From Actinoallomurus liliacearum (GTDB lineage Bacteria > Actinomycetota > Actinomycetes > Streptosporangiales > Streptosporangiaceae): a stretch of 64,000 nucleotides of DNA. Numbering within the stretch: position 1 is the first letter of the stretch; each line of letters starts with the position of its first letter. The notes below the pieces were generated by a model. The model was not told the DNA's origin. It was given only the letters and a program-made list of their open reading frames with translations, and searched no databases. Both the position numbers and the translations under genes were made by a program. Of the stretch, positions 17,622-25,395 are shown piece after piece. The DNA lies in NCBI RefSeq assembly GCF_039542035.1, contig NZ_BAABHJ010000008.1, positions 744,001-808,000 on the forward strand, written 5' to 3'.

Positions 17622-17686
17622 GAGCAGTGCTCTCGTCTGAGAGCAGTGTGCATCCAGAGAGCAGTCGAATGCAAGAGCAGTGCTCT
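17622..17686. promoter_or_regulatory. Array of four GAGCAGT operator repeats
   Basis: GAGCAGT occurs at 17622, 17641, 17659 and 17675, spaced 16-19 bp, in the 121-bp gap between divergent genes. The outer copies extend to palindromes TGAGCA-G-TGCTCT and AGAGCA-G-TGCTCT; the inner two are half-sites. This is a convincing binding region for the adjacent TetR protein. Confidence 0.7.
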
Positions 17687-17726
17687 CGTATTTGTGCACC
17701 GATCTGTCCGCTGCCAGACTGGGGAC

Positions 17727-18425
17727 ATGAACGCGAGCCGCACCGCACGCGAGCGGGCCAGGTCCGAGCTGATCAGCGAGATCAAGGAGGCCGCCCGCCG
17801 CCAACTCTCGATCTCCGGCGCCCAGGGACTGTCGCTGCGCGCCGTCGCCCGCGAGCTCGGCATGGTCTCCTCGGCCCTGTACCGCTACTTCGCGAACCGC
17901 GACGAGCTGCTCACCGCGCTGATCATCGACGCGTACGAGGCGCTCGCCGCCGAGATCGAGGCCGCCGACCGCGCCGTCCTCTCATCCGACTTCCGGGGCC
18001 GCTGGGAGGCGGCCTGCCGGGCCACGCGCCGCTGGGCGACCGCGCATCCGCACGAGTACGCCCTCGTCTACGGCTCGCCCGTGCCGGGCTACCACGCCCC
18101 CGAGGCGACCATCGCCCCCGGCTCCCGCGTGCCCACGGCGCTCCTGGCCATCGTCCGCGACGCCCACGAGGCCGGCGCGCTGACCGTCCGCACGGACAAG
18201 GCGCCCCTCCCACCGACCCTCATCGACCAGGCGGACCGGATCGCGGCCGTCCTCGCGTCCGCCATCCCGCACGGCGTGGTCATCCGCAGCGCCACGGCCT
18301 GGACCCAGCTGTTCGGCATGATCACCTTCGAGCTGTTCGGCCAGTACGCCAACAGCCTCGACCCCGCCGACGCCTTCTTCGACTACAGCGTCGCCCGCCT
18401 AGCCGACCTGATCGGCCTCCCATAG
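17727..18425 (+). CDS. TetR-family regulator (WHG C-terminal domain)
   Basis: A 232-residue regulator with N-terminal helix-turn-helix (ARRQLSISGAQGLSLRAVARELGMVSSALYRYFANRDELL) and a C-terminal domain of the WHG type common in actinomycetes (WEAACRATRRWATAHPHEYALVYGSPVPGY). Start ATG 17727 gives a short leader. It faces the Ddn-like reductase across the repeat array and most likely controls that gene and itself. A 40-nt palindromic terminator lies 8 bp after its stop. Confidence 0.85.
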   Translation: MNASRTARERARSELISEIKEAARRQLSISGAQGLSLRAVARELGMVSSALYRYFANRDELLTALIIDAYEALAAEIEAADRAVLSSDFRGRWEAACRATRRWATAHPHEYALVYGSPVPGYHAPEATIAPGSRVPTALLAIVRDAHEAGALTVRTDKAPLPPTLIDQADRIAAVLASAIPHGVVIRSATAWTQLFGMITFELFGQYANSLDPADAFFDYSVARLADLIGLP

Positions 18426-18433
18426 CCATTTCC

Positions 18434-18473
18434 GCCCCGGTTTCCCGTCGCTCCAGCGACAGAGAACCGGGGC
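18434..18473. terminator. 40-nt palindromic terminator (copy 1)
   Basis: Arms beginning GCCCCGGTT and ending AACCGGGGC enclose CGTCGCTCCAGCGAC. It has the same length and arms as the perfect palindrome at 62438-62477, also right after a stop codon. Confidence 0.7.
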
Positions 18474-18505
18474 GCTCACCCGCAGTTTCCGCTCGATAGC
18501 GCGGC

Positions 18506-18766
18506 ATGTATCACTTGCTCGAAAAGCCTGACCGAATCAAGGGCTCCCGCCACCACAACATGAAGGAACTTCGCCCGGCCTCGGGAGGCGGCAGCGAGAT
18601 ACGGATTCTGTTCGCCTTCGACCCGAGACGATGCGCCGTGTTATTGCTCGCGGGAGACAAGGCAGCCGACTGGCGGGGATGGTACCGAACACACGTACCG
18701 ATCGCGGATGACCGCTACGACGCGCACCTGAAGGCACTCACCGACGCTCCCCGAAGAACCTCGCCC
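18506..18766 (+). pseudogene. Truncated HigB/RelE-type toxin
   Basis: The frame contains NMKELRPASGGGSEIRILFAF and VLLLAGDKAADWRGWYRTHVPIADDRY, which align with residues 58-110 of the intact toxin at 60186-60560 (NLKELRPGSRGRSEIRMLFVF, FLVAGDKTGRWSRWYEDAIPLAEARY). About 55 N-terminal residues are missing and the C-terminus runs into unrelated sequence. The matching antitoxin tail lies downstream beyond the EamA gene, so this is a disrupted module. Confidence 0.65.
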
Positions 18767-18854
18767 CCTGGTCCCGCCGCCCCCTTGACCACGACGGGCA
18801 CTGGTCGAACCTTCCGGCCGGTGGCCTCATCGGCACCGAGACCCGGACTTGCGG

Positions 18855-19784
18855 CTATGAACCGACCAGGTCGGCCGAAGCGGGCGCGGCGGGATCGGCC
18901 TCCTCGACCGTCGCCGGTTCCTCGGATGACGTCTCGGCATCCGGGCCGTGCTCGTGCACAGCGACACCGAGCACGACGGCCGTCAGGCCAATGATCTCGG
19001 AGAGCGAGGGCAACTGCCTCAGCACCACCACGCCGACCACCGTGGCCGTCGCCGGCAGCAGCGAGAGCAGCAGGGCGTAGGTCGACCGCGCCATCCGGGC
19101 CATCGCCATCTGGTCGCAGACGTACGGCAGCACCGAGGCGACACCGACACCGATCGCGGCGGCGAGAGATCGCGGGCCGGCGAGCGCCGGCACGACGTCC
19201 CGTGCCGCGAACGGCGCGGTGACCACGCAGGCGACCAGCATCGCCGCCGCCAGCCCGTCGATGCCTCCAAGCCGCCCGGGCAGATGCCGCGCGGCCCGGT
19301 GGGCGACCACGATGTAGAGCGCGAACATCAGCGCGTCGGCGAAGGCGAAGAGGAACCCGAGCGGCGCTCCGGTCAGCCGTGCGTCGGTCAACACCGCGAC
19401 GCCCACGGCGACGGCGAACACCGCGGCGAGGTTTCGCGGTGTGCGGGCGCCGAATGTCGCCAGACCGATCACCGGGAGGAACTCGATCGCGGCCACGGTG
19501 CCCAGCGGCAGGATGGCGATCGCCTGATAGAAGGCGATATTGAGCAGAGCGAGGACGGCGCCCCACGCCAGGATCATGCGACGGCCGGCCGGGCCGGCGT
19601 CCCTGAGAGTCCGCCACGGCCGCCTCCACACCGCCAGCACGAGAGCGCCGCTCCAGATGCGGAGCGCCGCAGTGCCGACGGGAGCGAGCCGCACGAAGAT
19701 CACCATCGTGAGCGCCGGACCAAGGTAGCTGGACAGCGCGGAACCCACGAAATACGACCACGTGACGGCCTTCCGCATGATCAT
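18855..19784 (-). CDS. EamA-family (DMT) transporter
   Basis: A 309-residue membrane protein with ten predicted helices in two EamA repeats (residues about 8-135 and 145-275). FLPVIGLATFGART and YALLLSLLPATATVVGVVVLRQLPSLSEIIGL are typical of RhtA-like amino-acid and metabolite exporters. The 35-residue tail is acidic (EETSSEEPATVEEAD-like composition) and cytoplasmic. It lies on the opposite strand between toxin and antitoxin remnants, suggesting later insertion. Substrate unknown. Confidence 0.85.
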   Translation of the reverse strand: MIMRKAVTWSYFVGSALSSYLGPALTMVIFVRLAPVGTAALRIWSGALVLAVWRRPWRTLRDAGPAGRRMILAWGAVLALLNIAFYQAIAILPLGTVAAIEFLPVIGLATFGARTPRNLAAVFAVAVGVAVLTDARLTGAPLGFLFAFADALMFALYIVVAHRAARHLPGRLGGIDGLAAAMLVACVVTAPFAARDVVPALAGPRSLAAAIGVGVASVLPYVCDQMAMARMARSTYALLLSLLPATATVVGVVVLRQLPSLSEIIGLTAVVLGVAVHEHGPDAETSSEEPATVEEADPAAPASADLVGS

Positions 19785-19818
19785 GGGAGGATTCTGACGA
19801 TAACGTCGCCACTCCGGA

Positions 19819-20025
19819 GTGAAGACGAGGAAATTGACGCTGTACGCCGGGATAAGTCAACCGAACCAGCGGGTTACACGACTGTGCGTCGTGAACGAGT
19901 CCGGCTCCGAGCACGGCGACATGAACGAGGTCGAGGTCGCCGTGCTGCGCTCATACGTCGAGGCGCTCGGCGGGAGGCTCCGGATCATCGCCGACTTCGG
20001 CGACGACTCCCGCATCGTCACGTGA
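19819..20025 (+). pseudogene. Truncated HigA-type antitoxin
   Basis: Residues after about position 23 of this short frame read MNEVEVAVLRSYVEALGG, aligning with IEAMELETLRAYATALGG of the intact antitoxin at 59860-60189, followed by a similar end. The helix-turn-helix domain is absent. Together with the toxin remnant at 18506 it keeps the toxin-then-antitoxin order on the plus strand, split by EamA. The first 20 codons look unrelated. The rest of the 19785-20098 gap holds only the 47-bp repeat. Confidence 0.55.
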
Positions 20026-20039
20026 GCCGGAACCGTGCG

Positions 20040-20086
20040 GATCACTGGCGATCGCTGCGCTCTATCGGCAGCGTTCGCCAGTGATC
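20040..20086. repeat. 47-bp palindromic repeat (copy 1)
   Basis: Starts GATCACTGGCGA and ends GCCAGTGATC; its reverse complement aligns without gaps to 55303-55349, with one half almost identical. It sits between the antitoxin relic and the scramblase-like gene and could end either transcript. Confidence 0.75.
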
Positions 20087-20098
20087 AGGTGGTGACGG

Positions 20099-20689
20099 CT
20101 ACTTCTTGTTCTCCCTCAGCACCACGTCGATCGTGATGGCCGTCGAGATGACCAGGCTGCGCAGCGGGTCCGGGAGCTGGTACGGGATCTGGACCGCGTA
20201 GCGGTCGGCCGTCGTGAACCAGGCGGCGGCCAGCCCCTCCCACTGCTTGTTCACCCGGGCGACCTCGACGCCCTGCCAGTCGGTGATCGTGAAGTCCCAG
20301 GCGAAGAAGTCGCCGCGGATCTCGCCGAGCTGGCGATCCTGCGGGTCGAGCAGCGTGAACCGAGGCCGGAGGCCGAAGTGGCACTGGATCGCGCCGATGG
20401 GCGCGCCGTTCGGCCAGCTGATCTGCACCTTCGGCGTCATCAGGGCGAAGGGCTTGTCGATGATCAGCATCGGCATGCCGTCGGGCCGTACGACGTGCAG
20501 GGTGTGCCGGGTGTTGCCCGAGTACTCCGAGAACATGAAGCGCATGGCCTTCTTGCCACCGGAGAGGTTGGGCTCCCCCACCGTGGCGACCGGCTGGCCC
20601 TGACCGTTGAAGACCGTGTACCGGGACTCGACGGCGAAGACCTTCTTGGGCTGCTCGACGAGCAGGACGGGGGAGTTGAAGAGATCCAC
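20099..20689 (-). CDS. Phospholipid scramblase-related (LURP1/tubby-like fold) protein
   Basis: A 196-residue soluble protein of the bacterial scramblase/LURP-one-related family. It has the repeating strand pattern of that 12-strand barrel: YTVFNGQGQPVATV, MFSEYSGNTRHTLHVV, MLIIDKPFALMTPKVQISWPNGAPIG and FAWDFTITDWQGVEVARVNKQWEG. There is no signal peptide; the C-terminal helix (SLVISTAITIDVVL) is hydrophobic. The function in bacteria is unknown; lipid association is a family-based guess. It is followed by the 47-bp palindrome. Confidence 0.8.
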   Translation of the reverse strand: MDLFNSPVLLVEQPKKVFAVESRYTVFNGQGQPVATVGEPNLSGGKKAMRFMFSEYSGNTRHTLHVVRPDGMPMLIIDKPFALMTPKVQISWPNGAPIGAIQCHFGLRPRFTLLDPQDRQLGEIRGDFFAWDFTITDWQGVEVARVNKQWEGLAAAWFTTADRYAVQIPYQLPDPLRSLVISTAITIDVVLRENKK

Positions 20690-20724
20690 GGCCGGAAGCT
20701 TACGACCTTGATCGGACCGATGTC

Positions 20725-21297
20725 CTAATGATTCCGCGCTCCGTGGATCACCAGGTCGAAGACGGCGGAGGCCGACCCGGCGGGGGCCGGGACGCCCAGG
20801 GCGATCGGCCGGTACAGGGACGGACCCGCCACCGCGTCCATGAGGAGGTCCGGGTCGACGTCGCTCCGCAGCAGGCCCTGGTCGATCGCCCGGCCGATCA
20901 GCGCTCGCGCGCGCTCCCGGAGCGGGTGGACGAACCGGCGGCGGTACTCCTCCGCGAGGCCCGCGTCCCCCATGATCTCGGCGGCGAGGGCCGGGAGCGC
21001 CCGGCCGGCGACGGTCTCGGCCAGTCGCTCGTACGTGACCTCGAGCAGCCGGCGAAGGTCGTGTAGGGGGTCGCCGGTCTCCTCGATCGACCGGTCCCCC
21101 AGTTGTGCGGCGATGGCGTCGAGGACCATCTCCCCCTTGGACGGCCAGCGCCGGTAGATGGTCGTCTTGGCCACTCCGGCCCGGCGTGCGACCTCGTCGA
21201 TCCGGAGGGCGGGGTACCCGGCCTCGGCCAGCAGGTCGAGCGTCGCCACGAGGATCGCGCGGTCACGCGCTGCGTCACGCGGCCTTCCGATACTCAC
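20725..21297 (-). CDS. TetR-family regulator
   Basis: A 190-residue repressor with N-terminal helix-turn-helix (ILVATLDLLAEAGYPALRIDEVARRAGVAKTTIYRRWPSKGEMVLDAI), of the subgroup with the RRWPSK signature and TetR_C_16-like C-terminus. It is divergent from the HXXEE membrane protein gene (start 21357), with a 59-bp shared promoter region, so that gene is the likely target. The gap contains no striking palindrome. Confidence 0.85.
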   Translation of the reverse strand: MSIGRPRDAARDRAILVATLDLLAEAGYPALRIDEVARRAGVAKTTIYRRWPSKGEMVLDAIAAQLGDRSIEETGDPLHDLRRLLEVTYERLAETVAGRALPALAAEIMGDAGLAEEYRRRFVHPLRERARALIGRAIDQGLLRSDVDPDLLMDAVAGPSLYRPIALGVPAPAGSASAVFDLVIHGARNH

Positions 21298-21356
21298 GGT
21301 TGCGTATTATGCCAGCCGCCATTTACGCTACCGACGGTTTCGTTAAGGAGGCGGGG

Positions 21357-21839
21357 ATGGTCGGGTGGAGACGGTGGTCGTGGGCGCTGGCGGGCGCCTT
21401 CGCCCTGCACAACGCCGAGGAGGCGCTCACGATGCGCCGCTTTCCCGGGGCCGCCGGCCGGCTCGATCAATCCTCGCTGAACGGGCTCATGGCGGCGATC
21501 TCCGGACTCGGGGTGGCGGCCGTCGCCGTCGGAACGACCGGCCGCCCCGCCCCGTGGAAGCCGTACCTGCCGGCCGGGATGGCCGGGGTCATGCTGCTCA
21601 ACGTGGCGCTTCCGCACGTCCCCGCGGCCGTCGTCGCGCGCGGCTACGCCCCCGGCCTCGCCACCGCGGTCGGACTCAACCTGCCGATCGGCCTCGCGGT
21701 GCTGCGCGGCGCGGTACGGGAGGGCGCGGTCACCCGGCGCGGCCTGCGCCGCACCGTGCCCGTGGCACTCGGCGTGCTGGCCTGCGCTCCCCTCGCCGTG
21801 GCCGCCGCCCGGGCGGCCTCGGCCCGAGGCGGCGGCTGA
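21357..21839 (+). CDS. HXXEE-domain membrane protein
   Basis: A 160-residue membrane protein with four hydrophobic segments. The defining HNAEE motif occurs near residue 18 inside the first segment (AFALHNAEEALTM), as in the HXXEE family; the conserved His and Glu residues suggest metal binding, function unknown. Start ATG 21357 has an excellent AAGGAGG site. It is expressed divergently from a TetR gene that probably regulates it. Confidence 0.85.
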   Translation: MVGWRRWSWALAGAFALHNAEEALTMRRFPGAAGRLDQSSLNGLMAAISGLGVAAVAVGTTGRPAPWKPYLPAGMAGVMLLNVALPHVPAAVVARGYAPGLATAVGLNLPIGLAVLRGAVREGAVTRRGLRRTVPVALGVLACAPLAVAAARAASARGGG

Positions 21840-21900
21840 GCCCCCGCCGCTTGTCCGATATCCCCATGAAGTGCTCCTCGTCTAACGCCGAGACGCGATG

Positions 21901-22231
21901 ACCCGAACGCTACGGAGTGGCGGCGAAGCCGTCCACTACACCGAACACGCCATGGCCCTGGGCGTACCCCGCTCCGCGAGCATCGTCGAACCGTGCGCGA
22001 AGAACACCGGCGACAACATCACCCTGTCCCGACAAGCACTCCAGCAGGCGGGTGTCGAGACCTCCTCGGTGCTGTTGATCAGCAAGCCGTATGCTCGTCG
22101 GCGACCTCCAGCGCATCATCGAATATCCCGAACTCGGCTTCGCCATCGCCCAACAGCTCTCCGACCAGGTGACCGCCGCCTACCATCGGCCTGTGGACGC
22201 CGGATTCGACAGCAGACTCCTGAAACGCTGA
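21901..22231 (+). pseudogene. Degraded YdcF-family gene
   Basis: Two in-order pieces of a YdcF/DUF218-type protein are in different frames. The first (21901-22088) has SGGEAVHYTEHAMALGVP and NTGDNITLSR and ends at LISKPY; the second (22091-22231) starts MLVGDLQRIIEYPELGFAIAQQ and ends GFDSRLLKR. About 35 residues between them and the N-terminus are missing. It is therefore a gene with an internal deletion plus frameshift, no longer functional. Confidence 0.75.
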
Positions 22232-22282
22232 TCGCGGGCGGTGCCTGCCCACGAAGCGGCGGCCGAGCCCTGGGCATGCGAA

Positions 22283-22313
22283 AGGGGCGGTTCCAGCACC
22301 GGGAACCGCCCCT
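22283..22313 (-). terminator. groEL terminator
   Basis: AGGGGCGGTTCC and GGAACCGCCCCT form a 12-bp stem with a 7-nt loop, followed on the minus strand by TTT, 14 bp after the groEL stop. Confidence 0.85.
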
Positions 22314-22326
22314 CAAGCGAGTGGAC

Positions 22327-23958
22327 TCAGAAGTCCATGCCGCCCATGCCACCGTCGGGAGCGCCGGCCGGAGCCTTCTCCTTCTCCGGCTTCTCGGCGA
22401 TGACCGCCTCGGTGGTGAGGAACAGCGCCGCGATGGACGCGGCGTTCTGCAGCGCCGAGCGCGTCACCTTCGCCGGGTCGATGATGCCCGAGTCGAACAT
22501 GTTGACGTACTCGCCGGTCGCGGCGTTCAGGCCGAAGCCCGGCTCGAGGTTGCGAACCTTCTCCGCCACGACGCCGCCCTCGAGGCCGGCGTTCACCGCG
22601 ATCTGCTTCAGCGGCTCCTCCAGCGCACGGCGCACGATCTGCGCACCGGTCGCCTCGTCGCCCTCAAGGTCGGTCTTCTCGAACGCCCTGACGCTCGCCT
22701 GCAGCAGCGCCACGCCACCGCCGGGGACGATGCCCTCCTCGACGGCCGCCTTCGCGTTGCGCACGGCGTCCTCGATGCGGTGCTTGCGCTCCTTCAGCTC
22801 GACCTCGGTCGCCGCGCCGGCCTTGATGACGGCCACGCCGCCGGCCAGCTTGGCGAGACGCTCCTGGAGCTTCTCGCGGTCGTAGTCGGAGTCGGAGTTC
22901 TCGATCTCCGCGCGGATCTCGTTGACCCGGCCGGAGATGTCGTCGGGGTTACCGGCGCCATCGATGACCGTGGTCTCGTCCTTGGTCACCACGATGCGCT
23001 TGGCCTGGCCGAGCATGTCCAGCGTGGTGTTCTCCAGCTTGAGGCCGATGTCCTCGCTGATGACCTGGCCACCGGTCAGGATCGCGATGTCCTGCAGCAT
23101 GGCCTTGCGGCGGTCGCCGAAGCCCGGGGCCTTGACGGCGACGGACTTGAAGACACCGCGAATCTTGTTGACGACCAGGGTCGCCAGGGCCTCGCCCTCG
23201 ACGTCCTCGGCGATGATGACCAGCGGCTTGCCGGCCTGCATGACCTGCTCCAGAACCGGAACCAGGTCCTTGTTCGCCGAGATCTTCGAGCTGACGATCA
23301 GGATGTACGGGTCGTCGAAGACGGCCTCCATACGCTCCGGGTCCGTCACGAAGTAGTGCGAGATGTAGCCCTTGTCGAAGCGCATGCCCTCGGTCAGCTC
23401 GAGCTCCAGACCGAAGGTCTGGCTCTCCTCGACCGTGATGACGCCTTCCTTGCCGACCTTGTCCATCGCCTCGGCGATCATCTCGCCGATCGAGGTGTCG
23501 CCGGCGGAGATCGAGGCCGTGGAGGCGATCTGCTCCTTGGTCTCGACGTCCTTGGCGATGTGGGACAGCTGCTCGCTGACGCGCTCCACCGCCGACTCGA
23601 TGCCCCGCTTCAGGGACATCGGGTTGGCGCCGGCGGCCACGTTGCGCAGGCCCTCACGGACCAGCGCCTGGGCCAGCACGGTCGCCGTCGTCGTGCCGTC
23701 ACCGGCTACGTCGTCGGTCTTCTTCGCGACCTCTTTGACGAGCTCGGCCCCGATCTTCTCCCACGGGTCCTCGAGCTCGATCTCCTTGGCGATGGAGACA
23801 CCGTCGTTGGTGATCGTGGGAGCGCCCCACTTCTTCTCCAGAACGACGTTACGGCCCTTGGGACCGAGGGTCACCTTCACGGCGTCGGCAAGCTGGTTCA
23901 TGCCGCGCTCGAGGCCGCGTCGCGCGTCCTCGTCGAACGCGATCATCTTTGCAGCCAT
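22327..23958 (-). CDS. groEL: Chaperonin GroEL (stand-alone copy)
   Basis: A 543-residue HSP60 subunit that folds proteins in ATP-driven double rings. Intact signatures include VTLGPKGRNVVLEKKWGAP, the ATPase motif GDGTTTATVLAQAL and the C-terminal GGMGGMDF tail. ATG 23958 follows GGGAGG; the open frame extends upstream through untranslated leader. There is no groES beside it, so this is the GroEL2-type copy found alone in actinobacteria. Two CIRCE elements about 130-190 bp upstream indicate HrcA heat-shock control; a strong terminator follows. Confidence 0.97.
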   Translation of the reverse strand: MAAKMIAFDEDARRGLERGMNQLADAVKVTLGPKGRNVVLEKKWGAPTITNDGVSIAKEIELEDPWEKIGAELVKEVAKKTDDVAGDGTTTATVLAQALVREGLRNVAAGANPMSLKRGIESAVERVSEQLSHIAKDVETKEQIASTASISAGDTSIGEMIAEAMDKVGKEGVITVEESQTFGLELELTEGMRFDKGYISHYFVTDPERMEAVFDDPYILIVSSKISANKDLVPVLEQVMQAGKPLVIIAEDVEGEALATLVVNKIRGVFKSVAVKAPGFGDRRKAMLQDIAILTGGQVISEDIGLKLENTTLDMLGQAKRIVVTKDETTVIDGAGNPDDISGRVNEIRAEIENSDSDYDREKLQERLAKLAGGVAVIKAGAATEVELKERKHRIEDAVRNAKAAVEEGIVPGGGVALLQASVRAFEKTDLEGDEATGAQIVRRALEEPLKQIAVNAGLEGGVVAEKVRNLEPGFGLNAATGEYVNMFDSGIIDPAKVTRSALQNAASIAALFLTTEAVIAEKPEKEKAPAGAPDGGMGGMDF

Positions 23959-24085
23959 AGGCTCCAGATCCTCCCGGAACGGGGTGGCTTTCACGCGGAT
24001 CGAGTCGACGCCCGCGACGGACGACCCCACCCGACGACTTCCATTCCGTCGCCGGATGCGAGGCCTCATCGCCTCGATCACTTGG

Positions 24086-24112
24086 TTGGCACTCTCAATA
24101 CTAGAGTGCCAA
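24086..24112. promoter_or_regulatory. CIRCE element 1 (HrcA operator)
   Basis: TTGGCACTC and GAGTGCCAA, perfect 9-bp arms with the canonical 9-bp spacer, upstream of groEL. Confidence 0.92.
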
Positions 24113-24120
24113 CCGCTTGT

Positions 24121-24147
24121 TTAGCACTCTCCCCCTGAGAGTGCAAG
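24121..24147. promoter_or_regulatory. CIRCE element 2 (HrcA operator)
   Basis: TTAGCACTC matches the consensus exactly; the second arm is GAGTGCAAG, decayed at the last positions, again with a 9-bp spacer. It begins 8 bp after element 1, a tandem arrangement. The remainder of 24148-24365 shows no gene. Confidence 0.85.
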
Positions 24148-24365
24148 CGGAGTCGACCCTCACCAGGGTGAACATCTCGCCAATGCGGCTTCACCCGTAT
24201 AGGCCGAGGCGAGAAGGCGTGTGGTCGTACGGGGAGGACGCACGCCGGACGAGGGGTGAAGGGACGATCCCGGCGGCCGGCGAGCCAGGGTGCGATCCAG
24301 GCGGCGCGGGTGTGCGCCCGAAGGCCCGGGGCGGGGCGGCGGTCGCCGGAGCGTGCTCCACGGCC

Positions 24366-24395
24366 GGAGGCCCGGCGCCGAAGCGCCGGGCCTCC
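24366..24395 (-). terminator. Terminator of cold-shock gene
   Basis: GGAGGCCCGGCGC and its complement form a 13-bp stem closed by a CGAA tetraloop, 16 bp after the stop of the cold-shock gene. Confidence 0.85.
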
Positions 24396-24410
24396 GTCAG
24401 GCTATGGGAC

Positions 24411-24611
24411 TTAGAGCGCCCGAACCGCGTCCGCCTGCGGTCCGCGGTCGCTCTGCGTGATCTCGAACTCGACCCGCTGCCCCTGCTCGAGGCTGCGGTA
24501 GCCATCCGCGACGATGGCCGAGTAGTGCACGAACACATCCCTGCCACCGTCGACCGCGATGAAGCCGTAGCCTTTGTCCGCGTTGAACCATTTGACGGTG
24601 CCTTGCGCCAT
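24411..24611 (-). CDS. CspA-type cold-shock protein
   Basis: A 66-residue single-domain nucleic-acid-binding protein. RNP1 is KGYGFIAVDGG and RNP2 VFVHYSAI; the ending PQADAVRAL is standard. The start is ATG 24611 with GGGAG 10 nt upstream, 11 codons inside a longer frame. It acts as an RNA chaperone in the cytoplasm. Position between groEL and the moaD-thrC pair is the same as in Streptomyces. Confidence 0.95.
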   Translation of the reverse strand: MAQGTVKWFNADKGYGFIAVDGGRDVFVHYSAIVADGYRSLEQGQRVEFEITQSDRGPQADAVRAL

Positions 24612-24926
24612 TCCAAACAACTCCCACCAGGGCAATTCCCGCAACCATTGGTCACGGTTACTGATTCGAGCCCGCGGACCACTGCGGAACCCGTCGATCG
24701 CCCGCCGACTCGGCTGCGGCGGCCATCGCCGACCCTACACACGGCTACCGTCCGTGGAACAGCCTTTACCCCAGAAGTGCGGGCGGCCGATGCTGGTCAA
24801 AAGTCGGGATCCCCGAACCGGAACTAACCGCCGATGTCCAAAAATCCGGATAAGGAAAACGCAATTCCCGCTCAGGAGCGTGGAGCAGAGCACCTCGAGT
24901 CCGACATTTCGGCGGCCCAACGCACG

Positions 24927-24974
24927 ATCCCCGGTGCTCACCGAGTCGATGGACTCGGTGAGCACCGGGGATCG
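24927..24974. repeat. 48-bp palindrome with 22-bp perfect arms
   Basis: The left arm (24927-24948) starts GATCCCCGGTGCTCACC and pairs perfectly with 24953-24974 across GATG. It lies in the 505-bp gap (24612-25116) between the cold-shock start and the MoaD-like stop. A second hairpin, CGCTCACGGG with CCCGTGAGCG, follows at 24986-25011. They may terminate the thrC-moaD transcript, but the distance (140 bp) and perfection are unusual. Confidence 0.7.
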
Positions 24975-25116
24975 CGGGGACTCTCGCTCACGGGGTGTCA
25001 CCCGTGAGCGCCGTCGCCGCCCGGGACGACGGCCGCGGGTTCCGCAGCTCAGCCGCAGGTTCGACGGATCAGCAGATCGGCCGCGAACTCCGCGGTTCAA
25101 CCGCAGGTTCAGCGGC

Positions 25117-25395
25117 TCAGCCGCCGGCGACGGCCGGGATGATGGAGATCTGGGCGCCGTCGGGCGTGGGCGTGTCGAGGCCGTCGGCGAACCGCACGTC
25201 CTCCTCGCCCACGTACACGTTGACGAACCGCCGGATCCTGCCGTTGTCGTCGAGGATGCGGGCGGCGATGCCGGAGTAGTTGGCCTCCAGGTCGGCGACG
25301 ACCTCGCGCACGGTCGATCCCGTCGCCTTCACCTCGGCCTCGCCGCCCGTGTAGCTGCGCAGGATCGTCGGGATGCGGACACTGATCGAGCTCAC
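25117..25395 (-). CDS. MoaD/ThiS-family sulfur-carrier protein
   Basis: A 92-residue beta-grasp ubiquitin-like protein. It begins VRIPTILRSYTGGEAEV, has RRFVNVYVGEEDVRF in the middle and ends IIPAVAGG, so the C-terminal Gly-Gly needed for adenylation and thiocarboxylate formation is already exposed. Such proteins donate sulfur in molybdopterin, thiamine or cysteine synthesis (CysO). Its start overlaps the stop of threonine synthase by 4 bp and the pair share a SAM-I riboswitch, which points to a role in methionine or homocysteine sulfur transfer rather than molybdopterin. Confidence 0.9.
   Translation of the reverse strand: MSSISVRIPTILRSYTGGEAEVKATGSTVREVVADLEANYSGIAARILDDNGRIRRFVNVYVGEEDVRFADGLDTPTPDGAQISIIPAVAGG

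Noticed and set aside
25117..25395. MoaD for molybdopterin synthesis
   Set aside because: No other moa gene lies nearby, and the SAM riboswitch and overlap with thrC point to amino-acid sulfur metabolism; molybdopterin use is not excluded by sequence alone.
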